A DNA stretch of 64,000 nt from Campanula takesimana (Eukaryota; Streptophyta; Magnoliopsida; Asterales; Campanulaceae): positions 868,001 to 932,000 of the forward strand of contig JAOWBW010000060.1 in assembly GCA_026119855.1 (NCBI GenBank). Reading direction: 5' to 3'. The notes under the pieces are model-generated. The model did no database searches and had not been told where the DNA came from. It worked only from the letters and a program-made list of their open reading frames with translations. Shown piece by piece: positions 46,741 through 58,302 of this stretch (the first letter of the stretch is position 1; every line of letters begins with the position of its first letter). The position numbers and the translations under genes are program-made.

Positions 46741-49700
46741 TGTTAGAGCAATAACAGACTTGATAAGAAAAGCGAGCAATCACAAGAACACAGATTTACG
46801 TGGTTCACCAACTTGGTTACGTCCACGGGAGGGGAGAGAATATTATTATCAATCTGGAGAAACGATTACGATCACACTATTACTGCTGCAACGAATTTTG
46901 ATCACAAAATTCCTAACTGTGCAACTGTAAATTACAGATCTCTCTGAGCACTCTAATAATTTGTCTATGACAATCTAAGGTGTGATTTTAATCTAAACTA
47001 CTGGCCTCTATTTATACTAGTAAAGTTTATCTCAAAATCTCTTAGGAACATTGGAAACCTAGTCAAAAACTGACTTGGAAACCTTCCTTCTGCGCTCTGT
47101 CCCGGAATTACGAAATCTCTCTGTTGTTTAATCCTTTAACTCAGCGTCCCAAATTCAAAGGCATTAACCCAACAATATCCACCTTGACTTTGAATCTCCA
47201 TGACAACAAACCTTTTCTCTCCCCCTCGCCTCTTCTGCTATCTAATGCTGCGAACAATCTGCAAGTCCAAAAAATGTTGGAACTTGCTTCCCGTTACGAG
47301 TTTTGTGAACATGTCTGCAGGGTTGTTCACCGTCCCTACCTTCACCTTAACCGTTTCTCATCCCTTAGGAAATGATATCTGACATCAATGGGCTTGGTCC
47401 TCTCATGATGAACCCCAAGATTGCTGATCAATCCCTTTAACCATATTCCTTCCTTAGCGGACTCTGTCAATGTCACGTATTCTGCTCTTGTTTTAGACAA
47501 CGTCACTGTCCGCCTGCAATGTAGCCTTCCAACTGACAACTGACCACCAAGCATGAACACGTATCCGGTCTTCGATCTTCTTGTATCAACATCACCCAAA
47601 TCTGAGAAACCCTTGACTGCACATTCTGTCCCCATCTCCACAGACGAGTCTGACGTCGCTATAGTGCGCACTGTAGTATACATCAAACTACCAACTACAC
47701 TAGCATAGGATACTGGAGCCATATACTCTTTCTCCTCAACCGATTTGGCCCAAACGCGACTGTATTTGCATTCACTGCACTCGGAGTATCTATAGCCTTA
47801 GTTGTCGACCCACCACCAACCTTTCTGAAACTTTCTTGATGTATCTTTTCTGGGATAAGACAGTTTCCGTTTGGCTCTGTCTCTATAGATCTCCATACCC
47901 AGAATTTTCTTCGCGTTACCCAAACCCTTCATCTCTGCGACCAATAAGCCTTTCGACTTCTGAATCTCTGACTTCTTGACTGCTGCTATCAAATAGCTGT
48001 CAAATCCTTTGTACCACTGCCTAGGCGATTGCTTCAATCTACAAACTTGATCTTCCTTACAGGAACTTGGAATCCTTTCGACTGTATCATGTATATCTCT
48101 CCATCTATTGCTAGCAACACTCTGATCGAAGTGTGTCTGACCACTGGTGAGAAGATCTCATTGTAGTCCACCTCTTCTTTCTGTGTCAAACCCTTGCAAC
48201 AACTTGAGCTTTATACTTGAACCCTTCTGCCGGTGACCCTTTCCCTTTTCTTGAAGATCCACTTACAAGTCACAATCTTCCTGCCTTCTGGCCTTGTAGT
48301 CAACTTCCAAGTCTGATTCCTGTGAAGAGACTCCATCTCATCACCCATAGCCGCATACCACTGAGATGACTCTGAACATGTATCTGCTTTATTGAAATAG
48401 AAGGTTCCGCAAGAACGGGCTCTACTTCCTCAGCAACCTGCAGTGTATAAACACAAGTCTTCAAATCCATTCCTGAAATTAGCTCTTCTAGACCCTCCTT
48501 GTGCTAACCCATGTTCTTTAGAACTGAACTTGAACTTTCTGGTGCTTCAGTCTTGTCTCTGTTGGTGGAATCCTGATTAACATCTGACTGTGGGACAACT
48601 AACTCTTCAGTATCTTGTTGCTCCACCTGTTTTTCAACATCTGACTGTGGGATAACTAACTCTTCAGTATCTGTTGCTCCACCTGTTTATCACACCGCCA
48701 ACACTTGAAACAACCATGGATTTACCAGTCCATACCTCATAGGGAACTATGAGGTCAATACCTGTATGAAGTCCATGATTAATCAAGTAACATTTGTACT
48801 AAGCCTTCTGCCCAGAAACGTTTAGACAACTCTGCATTAGAGAGGCATGCACAACGCTCCCACAAGCCATGTCTGATTCATTCGTTCTGCTACACCATTC
48901 TGCTGTGGCGTGCCTCTGCTGGTGAGATGTCTAGAAACCTCCACCTCTCTGCAAAACGAATCGAACTCAGTACTGCAGAACTCCAAACCATTATCTGTCC
49001 GGCTTCTTGATCTCCTTCTCTGTCTGGTTCTCCACTACTGTCTTCCAGTCCTTGAAATTCCTTAGGACCCCATTCTTGTGCTCCATGATAACCACCCAAA
49101 GGGCCTCCTCAGTAATCATCAACCTAGACAAGACATATCTGTGCCCCCTTAGAAATCTTTGACGTGAAGTCCCCAACTCTCTGAGTGGATGTAATCCAGA
49201 ACGCCTTTAAGATCCTTGATCTTATGGCCATAAAAGAAGATCTCTGTTAGTCAACTCATGCATCTCTCGAGTGCTCATGTGACCGAGCCTGATGTGCCAC
49301 AGCTTAGATATATCTCCCTCGTTCACCTCTTCTGATGCAGCCATAGTCGACTCTGCAAGCGTCTTTCCTTGGACGAAATATAAGGAGCCCCGCTTAAGCC
49401 CTTTCAGCATCACTTCTGAACCGTTACAGACACTAACTGCTCCACCTTTACCTTTGAAACTGAACCCTTTGCTATCTAACTGACTAAGAGAATCAGATTC
49501 TTCGTCATAAGCGGAACGTGTCGAACCTCGTTCAAAGTGACAACCCTACCATCATGAGTCCTGACCTTGATCGAACCAATACTGACAACCCTGCAGACTG
49601 TACTGTTGGCCATGCTTATATCACCGCCAACTATCTGCCTATAACCGTAAACCATTCTCTCCTAGGACTGATATGGTAAGACGCTCCTGAATTAAGAATC

Positions 49701-51416
49701 CACGCATTAGATGCGCATGCTGATTCTGATGTTACTAGAGCATAATCCTCATCTGAACTGCAATCTCTGGCCGTCATGGCCTCTGCTGTGACTGGTGCCT
49801 TGCCTTGCTTCCTTCTGGGACAGTCGAACTTCCAATGCCCCTTCTCTTTGCAGAAATTACAGATATCCCCGGTTTTGGACCCTTCTTGTGTGAGAATTAC
49901 CTTGATTGTTCTTCCTCCCACTAGAACCCCTGCTGTTGCTACTACTAGCAACCAAACCTGATGACTGGGTACCTGCCTCATTCCCACTCGCCTTTCGGCG
50001 CAATTCCCTTGTCTTGAGAGAAGTTTTCACTTCCTCTAGAGAGATCCATCTTTACGGTTTATGCACGAATCGACATAATATTCATAAGACATAGGTAAAG
50101 ATACTAAAAGCTGCAAGGCTGCATCCTCGTCATCAACAACTACTCCTATATTACGCAGTTCAAGTAATGCAGAAGTAAATCTGTCAAGATGATCATTTAT
50201 GGCGTACCTTCAGTCATACGACAATCATATAGCTTCTTCTTCAGGTATAACTTGTTGGTCAATGAACGTATCATGTACATATCTTCCAACTTTAACCAAA
50301 GATCACTTCCGGAGTCTGTTCCTGCAACATTGGTTAGGATCTCATCATCCAACTGTCTGATGATCTTGGCGTGAGCCTTCTGATCTAACTTCTTCAATGC
50401 CGCCACCTCCTTCGCTGCTGCTATCTTGTCCTTCTCTGACTGTTCTGCAGTACCTTCTGTGGTGACTGCCTTACCCTTGGGATCCTTACGATCCCTGATT
50501 GCAATCTCCAACGGTTCCCATAAATCTTTGTCTACCAACAAAGCCTTCATCTTGATTTGCCAAGAGAAAAACTATTCTTCCATTGAACTTGTCGATCGAA
50601 TCTGCTCCTTGACCCATCTTCTTGTTCTCTGCAGCGGAATCCCTGAATCTCTAACCACGAACCAAAGCTCTGGTGCCACTTGGAGAAATCGCAACAAGAA
50701 ACTCCAAACGCATACAAAACACCAGCAGCTTCTGTCCGGATACAATTTCGGATGCTACGGACATCAAAATCCAATCTCCACCGTTCAGATCGAAGATCTA
50801 TGAGTCCCGAAGCTACTCCCCGAAAATCACACGATCCAACGGTGAACGAATGCGCTACACCTTTTTCTTCACCGCTGAGCTGGATAAAAACGGACCAGAA
50901 ACTGCTACCTTGTTTTTCTTCGATCTTGGATCTCTTCCGTCGATGCTAATTCTCCTTTTCAACCAAGCTCTGAAACCACTTGTTAGAGCAATAACAAGAC
51001 TTGATAAGAAAGCGAGCAATCACAAGAACACAGATTTACGTGGTTCACCAACTTGGTTACGTCCACGGGGAGGGGAGAGAATATTATTATCAATCTGGAG
51101 AAACGATTACAAGATCACACTATTACTGCTGCAACGAATTTTTGATCACAAAATTCCTAACTGTGCAACTGTAGAATTACAGATCTCTCTGAGCACTCTA
51201 ATAATTTGTCTATGACAATCTAATGTGTGATTTTAATCTAAACTACTGGCCTCTATTTATACTAGTAAAGTTTATCTCAAAATCTCTTAGGAACTTGGAA
51301 ACCTAGTCAAAACTGACTTGAAAACCTTCCTTCTGCGCTCTGTCCCGAATTACGAAATCTCTCTATCTGTTTAATCCTTTAACTCAGCGTCCCAAATTCA
51401 AGGCATTAACCCAACA
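46741..51416 (-). mobile_element. Ty1/copia element 2, complete structure, 4.7 kb
   Basis: LTRs 46741-47174 (434 bp) and 50981-51416 (436 bp), both TGTTAGAGCA ... CCCAACA and nearly identical. The 5-bp target duplication CAACA is exact (46736-46740, 51417-51421). The primer site on the minus strand is TGGTTTCAGAGC (50978-50967), and the polypurine tract GTCAAGGTGGATAT precedes the left LTR. The close LTR match suggests a fairly recent insertion, but the interior is heavily damaged. Confidence 0.95.
47342..50774 (-). pseudogene. Ty1/copia element 2 gag-pol remnant with in-frame RT deletions
   Basis: Gag at 50774-50197 (ALLVDKDLWEPLEIAI, LWLKLEDMYMIRSLTNKLYL) with frame changes; zinc knuckle CNFCKEKGHWKFDC near 49880. 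Protease reads WILNSGASYHIS, so the catalytic Asp is Asn. The integrase start (LWHIRLGHMSTREMHEL) is near 49300; the rest of integrase is fragmentary to about 48700. In RT, text jumps from SYLIAAVKKSEIQ straight to KGLLVAEMKGLGNAKKILGM: the stretch that normally holds the YVDD catalytic motif is gone without a frame change at that point. RNase H remains at 47722-47342 (KTGYVFMLGGQL, RAEYVTLTESAKEGIWL). The element cannot make active RT. Confidence 0.88.
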
Positions 51417-51421
51417 CAACA

Positions 51422-52041
51422 CTACAACAACATTCATCTTTTATTGTTCATAAGCAAAGACGGGAAAAAAAAAAAAAAAAAAACTAAAGCAATCAAATGG
51501 GGAGTAGATTTAGAGAGAGATTAGAGTTTATCGTAGAAAACTCTGTCCAAATCTAAACCCATATCCAAGTTTAAGAAAGAGATAACAACAAAAAAAAAAT
51601 CGAATTACCAAATTAGATGAAAATTTGAAGAAGAAGAAGAAGAAGAAGATGGGTTTTTTGAGAGAGAATATGGTTGTTTTTTTTTTCAGAGAACTTCGAA
51701 TTATATATTGAGCCCTTGATGTACTTTTCCCGAAAGTTGAGTTCGACCCTTGTGAATAATTAAGAATTACTGAGTAGTCATTGAAGACCATTATACAAAT
51801 AATGTGTTGAGTGTGGACGTGGTATTCAATCAAGTTGCTCAAAAAAGTTAAAATACGACATTCAGTTTGGGACAGAGAAATGTTGATCTTTCAATAAATC
51901 ACGTGTTTGTATTACAGTAGAAAATGCCAACCTCATCCCTTTATTAAGACTCATCTCCAGCAACCTCCATCACAATCTCCTCCTCTCATTCTTGCTCCCA
52001 TTGTATTCAACACACACAAACCCAAAAAAAGTTTTGAGAAA
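51422..52041. other. Spacer before the P450 pseudogene
   Basis: Contains a poly-A run (51464-51483), a (GAA)n run (about 51630-51650) and, by position, what was the P450 promoter. No gene. Confidence 0.5.
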
Positions 52042-54324
52042 ATGATGTTAAACTTAGATAATTTCTTGTCAAATCCCAGCCGATTTTTTTCGTTCCGTTC
52101 GCTCTATTCTTGATCCTAATTATCTACCTCTTCAGATGGCTTCATTTCACTACCAAAAACCTCCCCCCATCACCTTTCACCCTGCCCATCATTGGAAACG
52201 TCTTCATGTTAGGCACTCAGTTCCCACCGTTCACTCTGGTCCTTAGCCCAACGCTATGGACCGGTCATGCTTCTGCACTTTGGTCAAGTTCCCGTTCTTA
52301 TATCTCGTCCCAGATGCTGCCCGAGAGATATTGAAACAAATGATCTCCCCTTCGCTAGTAGACCTCCATTAATTAATTTCAAACGTCTCCTCTACAACAT
52401 GAAGGATGTGGTCACCTTACCCTATGGTGAACAATGGAAGCTAATGAAAATCCTTTTAGTAGTTCACCTCTTAAACAAGAAAAGAATCCAATCCCTTCAT
52501 TCACTCAGACAAAAAGAAACCGCGTTAATGATGAAAAAGATTAGCGAGTCTTGTTCTTTGTCTTTGGCAGTGGATTTTAGAGACATGTTTTAATACACTT
52601 ATCATGATATTGCATGCACGGCTGCATTTGGTAAGAAGTATATGAGAGGCAAAACTGGTGAGAAACTTAAGCATCTTTTGGGCGAACTTGCTGTGTTATT
52701 AGGATCATTTACTTTTCAAGACTATGTTCCTATGTTTGGATGGTTGGATCATCTTAGCGGAATGAACGCTAGAGTGAAAAGAGTTGCGAAAGAGATTGAT
52801 GAATTTCTTGAGGGACTGATTGAAGAGCGGATTGGCTCTACTTGAATCGCACGTAAATTCTGACGAGGACGGTGAAAACTTTGTTTGATACAATGCTTAA
52901 GATTCAGAAAGATGATAGAACAAGCAACTTTCTTAGCAGAGATGGCATCAAAGGAGTACTCTTGGTATGTTGGTCAAGAATCCTTTTCATACCTCTTTTA
53001 TGTGCCTAATGTTATCGTGATAGCTATTACTCAAAAACAAAATTTTCTCAAGCAATCACTTTTTGGAAAATATGTCCCAAAAGGTTTATGTTAAAAGTAC
53101 TCCATCCATCCAAAAATGTTGTTTCCTCTTTATTTGATACGATATTAGTAAGAAGGAAATTTGAGTAATAATTTTAGTTTAATTAAGGAAATACGGAGTA
53201 TAAAATTTGTTATTGATAGTATTTATAATGTTGTACAAACAAGTTTTATTTTTTCAATAGTATAATTAATTTAACTAAAATTATTAGTCAAAGTTCCTTG
53301 ATATTAACATAAAATTATTGCTTAAAGTTCCTTCATATTAACATAAAATCATAAACTAATATTTAGAGAATTTTCGGTGAAACAAGATTATATATTTCGA
53401 CATAGTCATTTTCTCAAAATTTTGGGACATACGTTTGCCGAAATTGACACTCTTGGGGGGGGGGGGGGTAATTGTTATTACTCCCTTACGTCGAAAGTCG
53501 CTTTGAAAGTCTTACCTAAATAGGAAGGGCTATTCTTTTATAGAGTACGGTTAGGAATCAAAAATAGATACTCATTTTGTGACGGGGAGAATGTGATATG
53601 ATATTTTTTGGTTGGATATATTGTTGCCAATTAGTCATCCTTTATTATGTTACAAGTATTGGTAAAGATTCAAATTAACCATATTCTGTATGTTCCTTTT
53701 GTTTAAGGATGTCTACGTAGGAGGAACTGAGGCAATATCAGTATAGCTAGAATGGGTAATGACAGAGCTCATACGAAACCCAAACTCCATGAAAAAACTA
53801 CAAAACGAGGTAAGAAAAGTTCTCGATGGAAAAGCGGACATAAAACGAAGATGACTTGGAGAAAATGGAGTATTTGAAAGCCGTGATCAAAGAATCTTTT
53901 CGTATGCAACCCTCCACTGACACTGATGATACGGACAACAAACCAAGACACAAAACTAATGGGCTATGATATTGCTGCGGGAACATGGTCCTCATCAACA
54001 ATTGGGGCATAGCGAATGATCCAAATTTGTGGGACGAGCCACTTGAGTTTCGACCAGAGAGGTTCTTGGACTCTCGCATTGATTTTAATGGACATGATAT
54101 TGAGTTCACTCCATTTGGAGCAGGGAGAAGGCAGTGTCCCGTACTTCTTTTACAACGGCCATTATTGAGTATGTGTTAGCGAAACTTGTGTACAAGTTTG
54201 ACTGGAAGCTCCCGGAGATGTCAAAGGAGAGGACATGGACATGACTGAATACCCTGGTTCTGCGCTTCATCGGAAAAGAAATTCTCTTCGCGCGATTGCA
54301 ACCGTTTCTTCTTCTTATTACTAG
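52042..54324 (+). pseudogene. Cytochrome P450, CYP71-type, disrupted
   Basis: Family enzymes are ER-anchored heme monooxygenases. Landmarks in order: hydrophobic N-terminus (about 52080-52150), proline hinge LPPSPFTLPIIGN (52157), C-helix region LPYGEQWKLMK (about 52420), I-helix text DVYVGGTEAISV (53708), K-helix ESFRMQP (about 53890; ExxR kept), PERF-like FRPERFLDS (54052) and heme loop FTPFGAGRRQCPV (54108; the Cys is present, the Gly after Pro is Val). The tail ends at TAG 54322-54324. A probable intron, 52965-53707 (GTATGT ... AAG), sits where CYP71 genes have theirs. It is broken by frame changes near 52240-52320, 52840, 53850, 53940, 54140 and 54230 and by stops near 52591 and 53740. 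Dead, though the gene outline is nearly full length. Confidence 0.88.
53095..53600. repeat. MITE debris in the P450 intron
   Basis: Worn ends such as actccatccatccaaaaatg (53099) and a poly-G run (53455-53468); several copies of an aaagttccttgatattaaca-like segment at 53288-53350. No clean element boundary. Confidence 0.4.
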
Positions 54325-54902
54325 TTCTTGTAAAATGCATTCTGGTGATTTCGCCGAAGACCTTTGTATTTTCACTTTCTTATGGTTCAAGAGTATGGAT
54401 TAAGTTTGTATCCCTCTTCTCAATGTAAAATAAATAACTGTTGAAATAATTATCAATAGACTTATATATTCTCATGTCCCAAAACCATTTCACATCTCTG
54501 ATGTCGAGTTGCAGTATTTCTGATTGTAAAGGGATTGTGTAAGGAGGAGATACCACAAATATAAGGGGATACATATGTCATACTTATGCCATCTGAGGTT
54601 GCACCAAATTTATGGGAAGTTGGATTCAGTGTGTAGAATGTTAATAATGATTTTTGTTGCAAGGAAACTCTGTTTTAGCCTATGATACTTTAGAGCGTGA
54701 TTCACTTTTACTATCGAACTGTAATTTTTACATTTACTATCGTATCAGAAATATGGTGTCATTTTATAACCAAAATTTAACGTCGTTATCTTTATTATTT
54801 TTGGACTATTAAGAATTATTGGTCTGTCTTTGATATTTTCTCTCAATAGTTCAATTAGTCCATTTCCGATGCCCATTTTTTAATTCATCATTTAATCAAT
54901 AA
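54325..54902. other. P450 3' flank
   Basis: No gene or clear repeat. Confidence 0.5.
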
Positions 54903-55183
54903 GGGATGTTTGATGTATTAAGCATTTGATACTTGATGCTTAATAGATTGCAAGGTATAATTTGAAGGTAGGGTGTCTTTGATGCCATTGAGCTCTAGAT
55001 GTCGGAGATTACGTGAGGCTCTTAATGATTGAGAATCAAATTGTTGCTTAACCAATAAGAGCCTCAGGGAACTTTCGACATGTAGAGCTCAATGTTATCA
55101 AGGCACCCTACCTCAAATTATACCTTGCAATCTATTAAGCATTAAACATCAAGTATCAAGTGCTTAATACATCAAACACCCCC
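54903..55183. repeat. Tourist/PIF-Harbinger-like MITE with ~130-bp arms
   Basis: Left GGGATGTTTGATGTATTAAG and right its inverse (cttaatacatcaaacacccc), pairing for about 130 bp each, so nearly the whole element is a hairpin. Flanked by TAA on both sides (54900-54902 and 55184-55186), the usual 3-bp target of this superfamily. Confidence 0.85.
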
Positions 55184-55189
55184 TAAGTT

Positions 55190-56840
55190 CACTACTAGAA
55201 ACACGCGTTTTCTCTCACGGAAATTTACCACACCACGAATAATTCCGTCGGTATTAGTCACGGATTTAAATTGTTTACCGACAGAAATCAGCTTTTGTCA
55301 GAGCGGAACCTCAAATTTCAATTAAAGATTACCCACGGAATTTAAATTTACTTACGGAAATTTCCGTCAGTATTACTTACGAAAATTTCCGTAAGTAATA
55401 CTGACGGAAATTTCCGTGAGTAAGCTTAGTTTGACTTTCCAGACATACTATGTTCAATTTTAAAGATTACCCACGGAATTTAAAGTTACTGACGGAAATT
55501 TCCGTAAGTAATACTGACGGAAATTTCCGTAAGTAACCTTAATTCCGTGGGTAATCTTTAAAATTGAATATATTATGTCTAGTTTAAAGTCAAACTAAGT
55601 AAATTTAATTCCGTGGAGTATGATGGAGGCGGTGAAATGGTGATGACAATAGTGGAGGAGTGGTGGTGGTTGATTGGTGGTATGTGGCCCCGGTGGTGGT
55701 AATTGGGTGGCGTTTGTAATATTAATATCTAATTATCATCATCACTCCCTCCGTTTCAAATTACATAACGTTTTAGAAGTTAAAATTTATTTCAAAATAT
55801 TTGACTTTGACCAGACATACTATGTTCAATTTTGAAAGATATTTACGGAATTTAAACTTACTTACGGAATTTTCATAAGTAATATCAACGGATTAGTCCG
55901 TGGGTACTACCGACGGAGATGTCCGTAAATAACGCTTTTTTCCGTAAGTAATATTTTTTTGGTTTTCATTAAGATTATTAAGGTATATGCTTTAGGGTTT
56001 AGGGTATAAGGTATATGGTTTAGAATTATTAATCTCCTTCTAGTTATTAGTTGCATTGTGAATGACATTTTTTATTTTGAACAATTATGTCTTCAAACCA
56101 TTTAAACTATTTATCTATTTATTCATATAATATATTGTTTAGGATATAATGATATATATATAGAGTTTAGTTATATGATTATGTACTCTGTACATTAACA
56201 TAGGTTGACAAGAAAAGTGAAACTGTATTTTGAGCAAATTAACTTAAGTTGACAAGAAAGTGAAACTGTATTTTGATATGGAGGGATTATTATTAAGCAT
56301 TATTTCTATTTATTTTAAAAATTAAATATTATTATATTGTTATTATTATATATTACGGTAAAGTAGTAGATGTGGAGGTGGTACTTGTTAGTGGTGGTTG
56401 AAAGTGGCAATGGTGGTGATTGAGTAGTGGTAATGGTAATGGAATATTGCGGTAAAGTAGTGATGAAGTGGTGTTGGTGGTAGTTGTAGCGTGTGGTGTA
56501 TAAGTGGCGGCGATGGTAATAATGGTGGTGTTGTCGTTGTTGGTGGACGTTGTGTTGGTAATGCTAGTGGCACTGTTATGAGGTGATAGTAGCGGTGATT
56601 AGTGACTATTATATTAGTAAATATCCAATTATTACTTTTATTCATAATTATTTAATATTATTATTAATTATTAGTGGGTATTATCATTTTGTTGTTATCA
56701 AATTTCCAATCATTTTAATTTTGATATTAATTATTTAATCATTATTTTTATTACTAATCATCATTATATATTTTATTATTAAATATAAACGTTCCATTAT
56801 TTTCATTACTATTACTAAATATTTTTTTTTTTGAAACATG

Positions 56841-56886
<46 letters not shown>

Positions 56887-58292
56887 GACTAGTAATTTGT
56901 TTTTCTTTAGAAAGACTAATAATGCTTTGTTTCTTAAAAGAAAAAGATAGACACTATGACGTGTCAAACCGTCATTGGTTCACAAATTTCACATGGATCA
57001 TAAAAAAACCCATCTACTTAATCTTGGCCTTCTATTTCATCAAACATCAATGGCTCATAATTTTTTCACCCACTAACTTATTACCCACCACAACCACAAA
57101 AAACTTTCACTCTCTTCAAACTTCAATCTAGCCACATTTAAAAACCTACTCCCTCTCTCTCTCCTTCACTATTTCTTCACCAATTCAGCAGCCTCCTCCA
57201 CCACACATTTCTCCTTCCTCCGCCATCACCCCAATCCTCCTCCCCTCTGCCTCCACCTACGCATCCGCCTCCGTCCACTTCCCTCCCCCTTTCATCCCTT
57301 CTGCCCCCACCCATTCTCGTTCCCTTCTCCTTCTTTACCACCGCCACCAGCAGCACTGCCACCATGACCGCCGAAATCCGTCGCCACAGCCACCAAAACC
57401 AGCGTCGACATCGAGTTTGTGTCTATCCTTCGTCTCCAATCAATTAATCAGATCTGTCTTGTTTTCACCCTCTCCATCTCTCTTTCTGTTTCTATCTATC
57501 TTTATCTCACTTTCTGTGTTTGGGTATGCAGGGGCAGCATGTCTCAATCTTTGTTGCGATGTCGTTTTAGGCCGCTACCTTATTTTGATGTTACTCTTGT
57601 ATTTTCGATTTTGTTTTGCTTGCTATGGTGGACGATTTTGGTGAACGGTGGTGAATAGTGGTGGTGGTTTACAGTTTTTGTGGACTGTGGTGTGGTGGTT
57701 GACTGTGGAACGGTGGTGGTAGTGGTGGTTGACTGTAGAACGATGGTGAATGGAGGTGAAAATTGGTGGAATAAAAGACTTTTTATTAATGATTTTATTA
57801 TTTTAGAAAGTAATCATCCCAATCTTAGTTACACTATATCTCATTATCAATTTAAATAGTAGTGTATTGTAATATATGTGGTTTTGTACATGTTACAAGA
57901 GTTTTTATTTTATTTTATTTTAAATTGTTTTTTTTTTTTAAAAATACTCATTTACCCACGAAAAATTCCGTAGGTATTTTTTTTTTAATATTAAATAAAA
58001 TTACCACGGAATATTCCGTGGATAATACTTACGGACATTTCCGTCAGTAAAGTCCATCAAGTCCGGCCGGTCACCGGGGAAATATTTTCCGACGGAATAT
58101 TTACCCACGGTTTATTTTGTGTTTCCCACGGAATTTCCGTGGGTAATACTTATGAAATTTCCGTGGGGGTTACCAACAATAATTTACCCACGGAATTCCG
58201 ACGGACGAAATCCGTCAGTAACTTTACTTACTGACGGAAATGGTGATTTACCCACGGAATTTTCCGTGGGTAAAACGCGTTTTTCTAGTAGT
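55190..58292. mobile_element. Non-autonomous CACTA (Spm/En-type) transposon, 3.1 kb
   Basis: Left end CACTACTAGAAACACGCGTT; right end inverse AACGCGTTTTTCTAGTAGTT with one changed terminal base. Both subterminal regions (55215-55620, 55840-55950 and 57950-58275) carry many copies of a motif around ACGGAAATTTCCGT, often as TTACCCACGGAA / TTCCGTGGGTAA pairs. Such repeats are the TnpA-type transposase binding arrays of CACTA elements. The interior has GGTGGT-rich stretches (55625-55705, 56365-56560, 57600-57740), a pyrimidine-rich stretch at 57140-57370 like a plant 5' leader, and a short hydrophobic frame at 57417-57644 of doubtful meaning. No transposase gene is visible. Confidence 0.85.
56842..56884. 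repeat. (ATT)n microsatellite
   Basis: About 14 uninterrupted ATT units inside the CACTA element. Confidence 0.95.
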
Positions 58293-58302
58293 TGTTGTTA
58301 GA

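Noticed and set aside
57417..57658. Short hydrophobic protein inside the CACTA element
   Set aside because: Two overlapping frames are equally open, the region is pyrimidine-rich and no homology is recognised. It could be captured leader sequence, not a gene.
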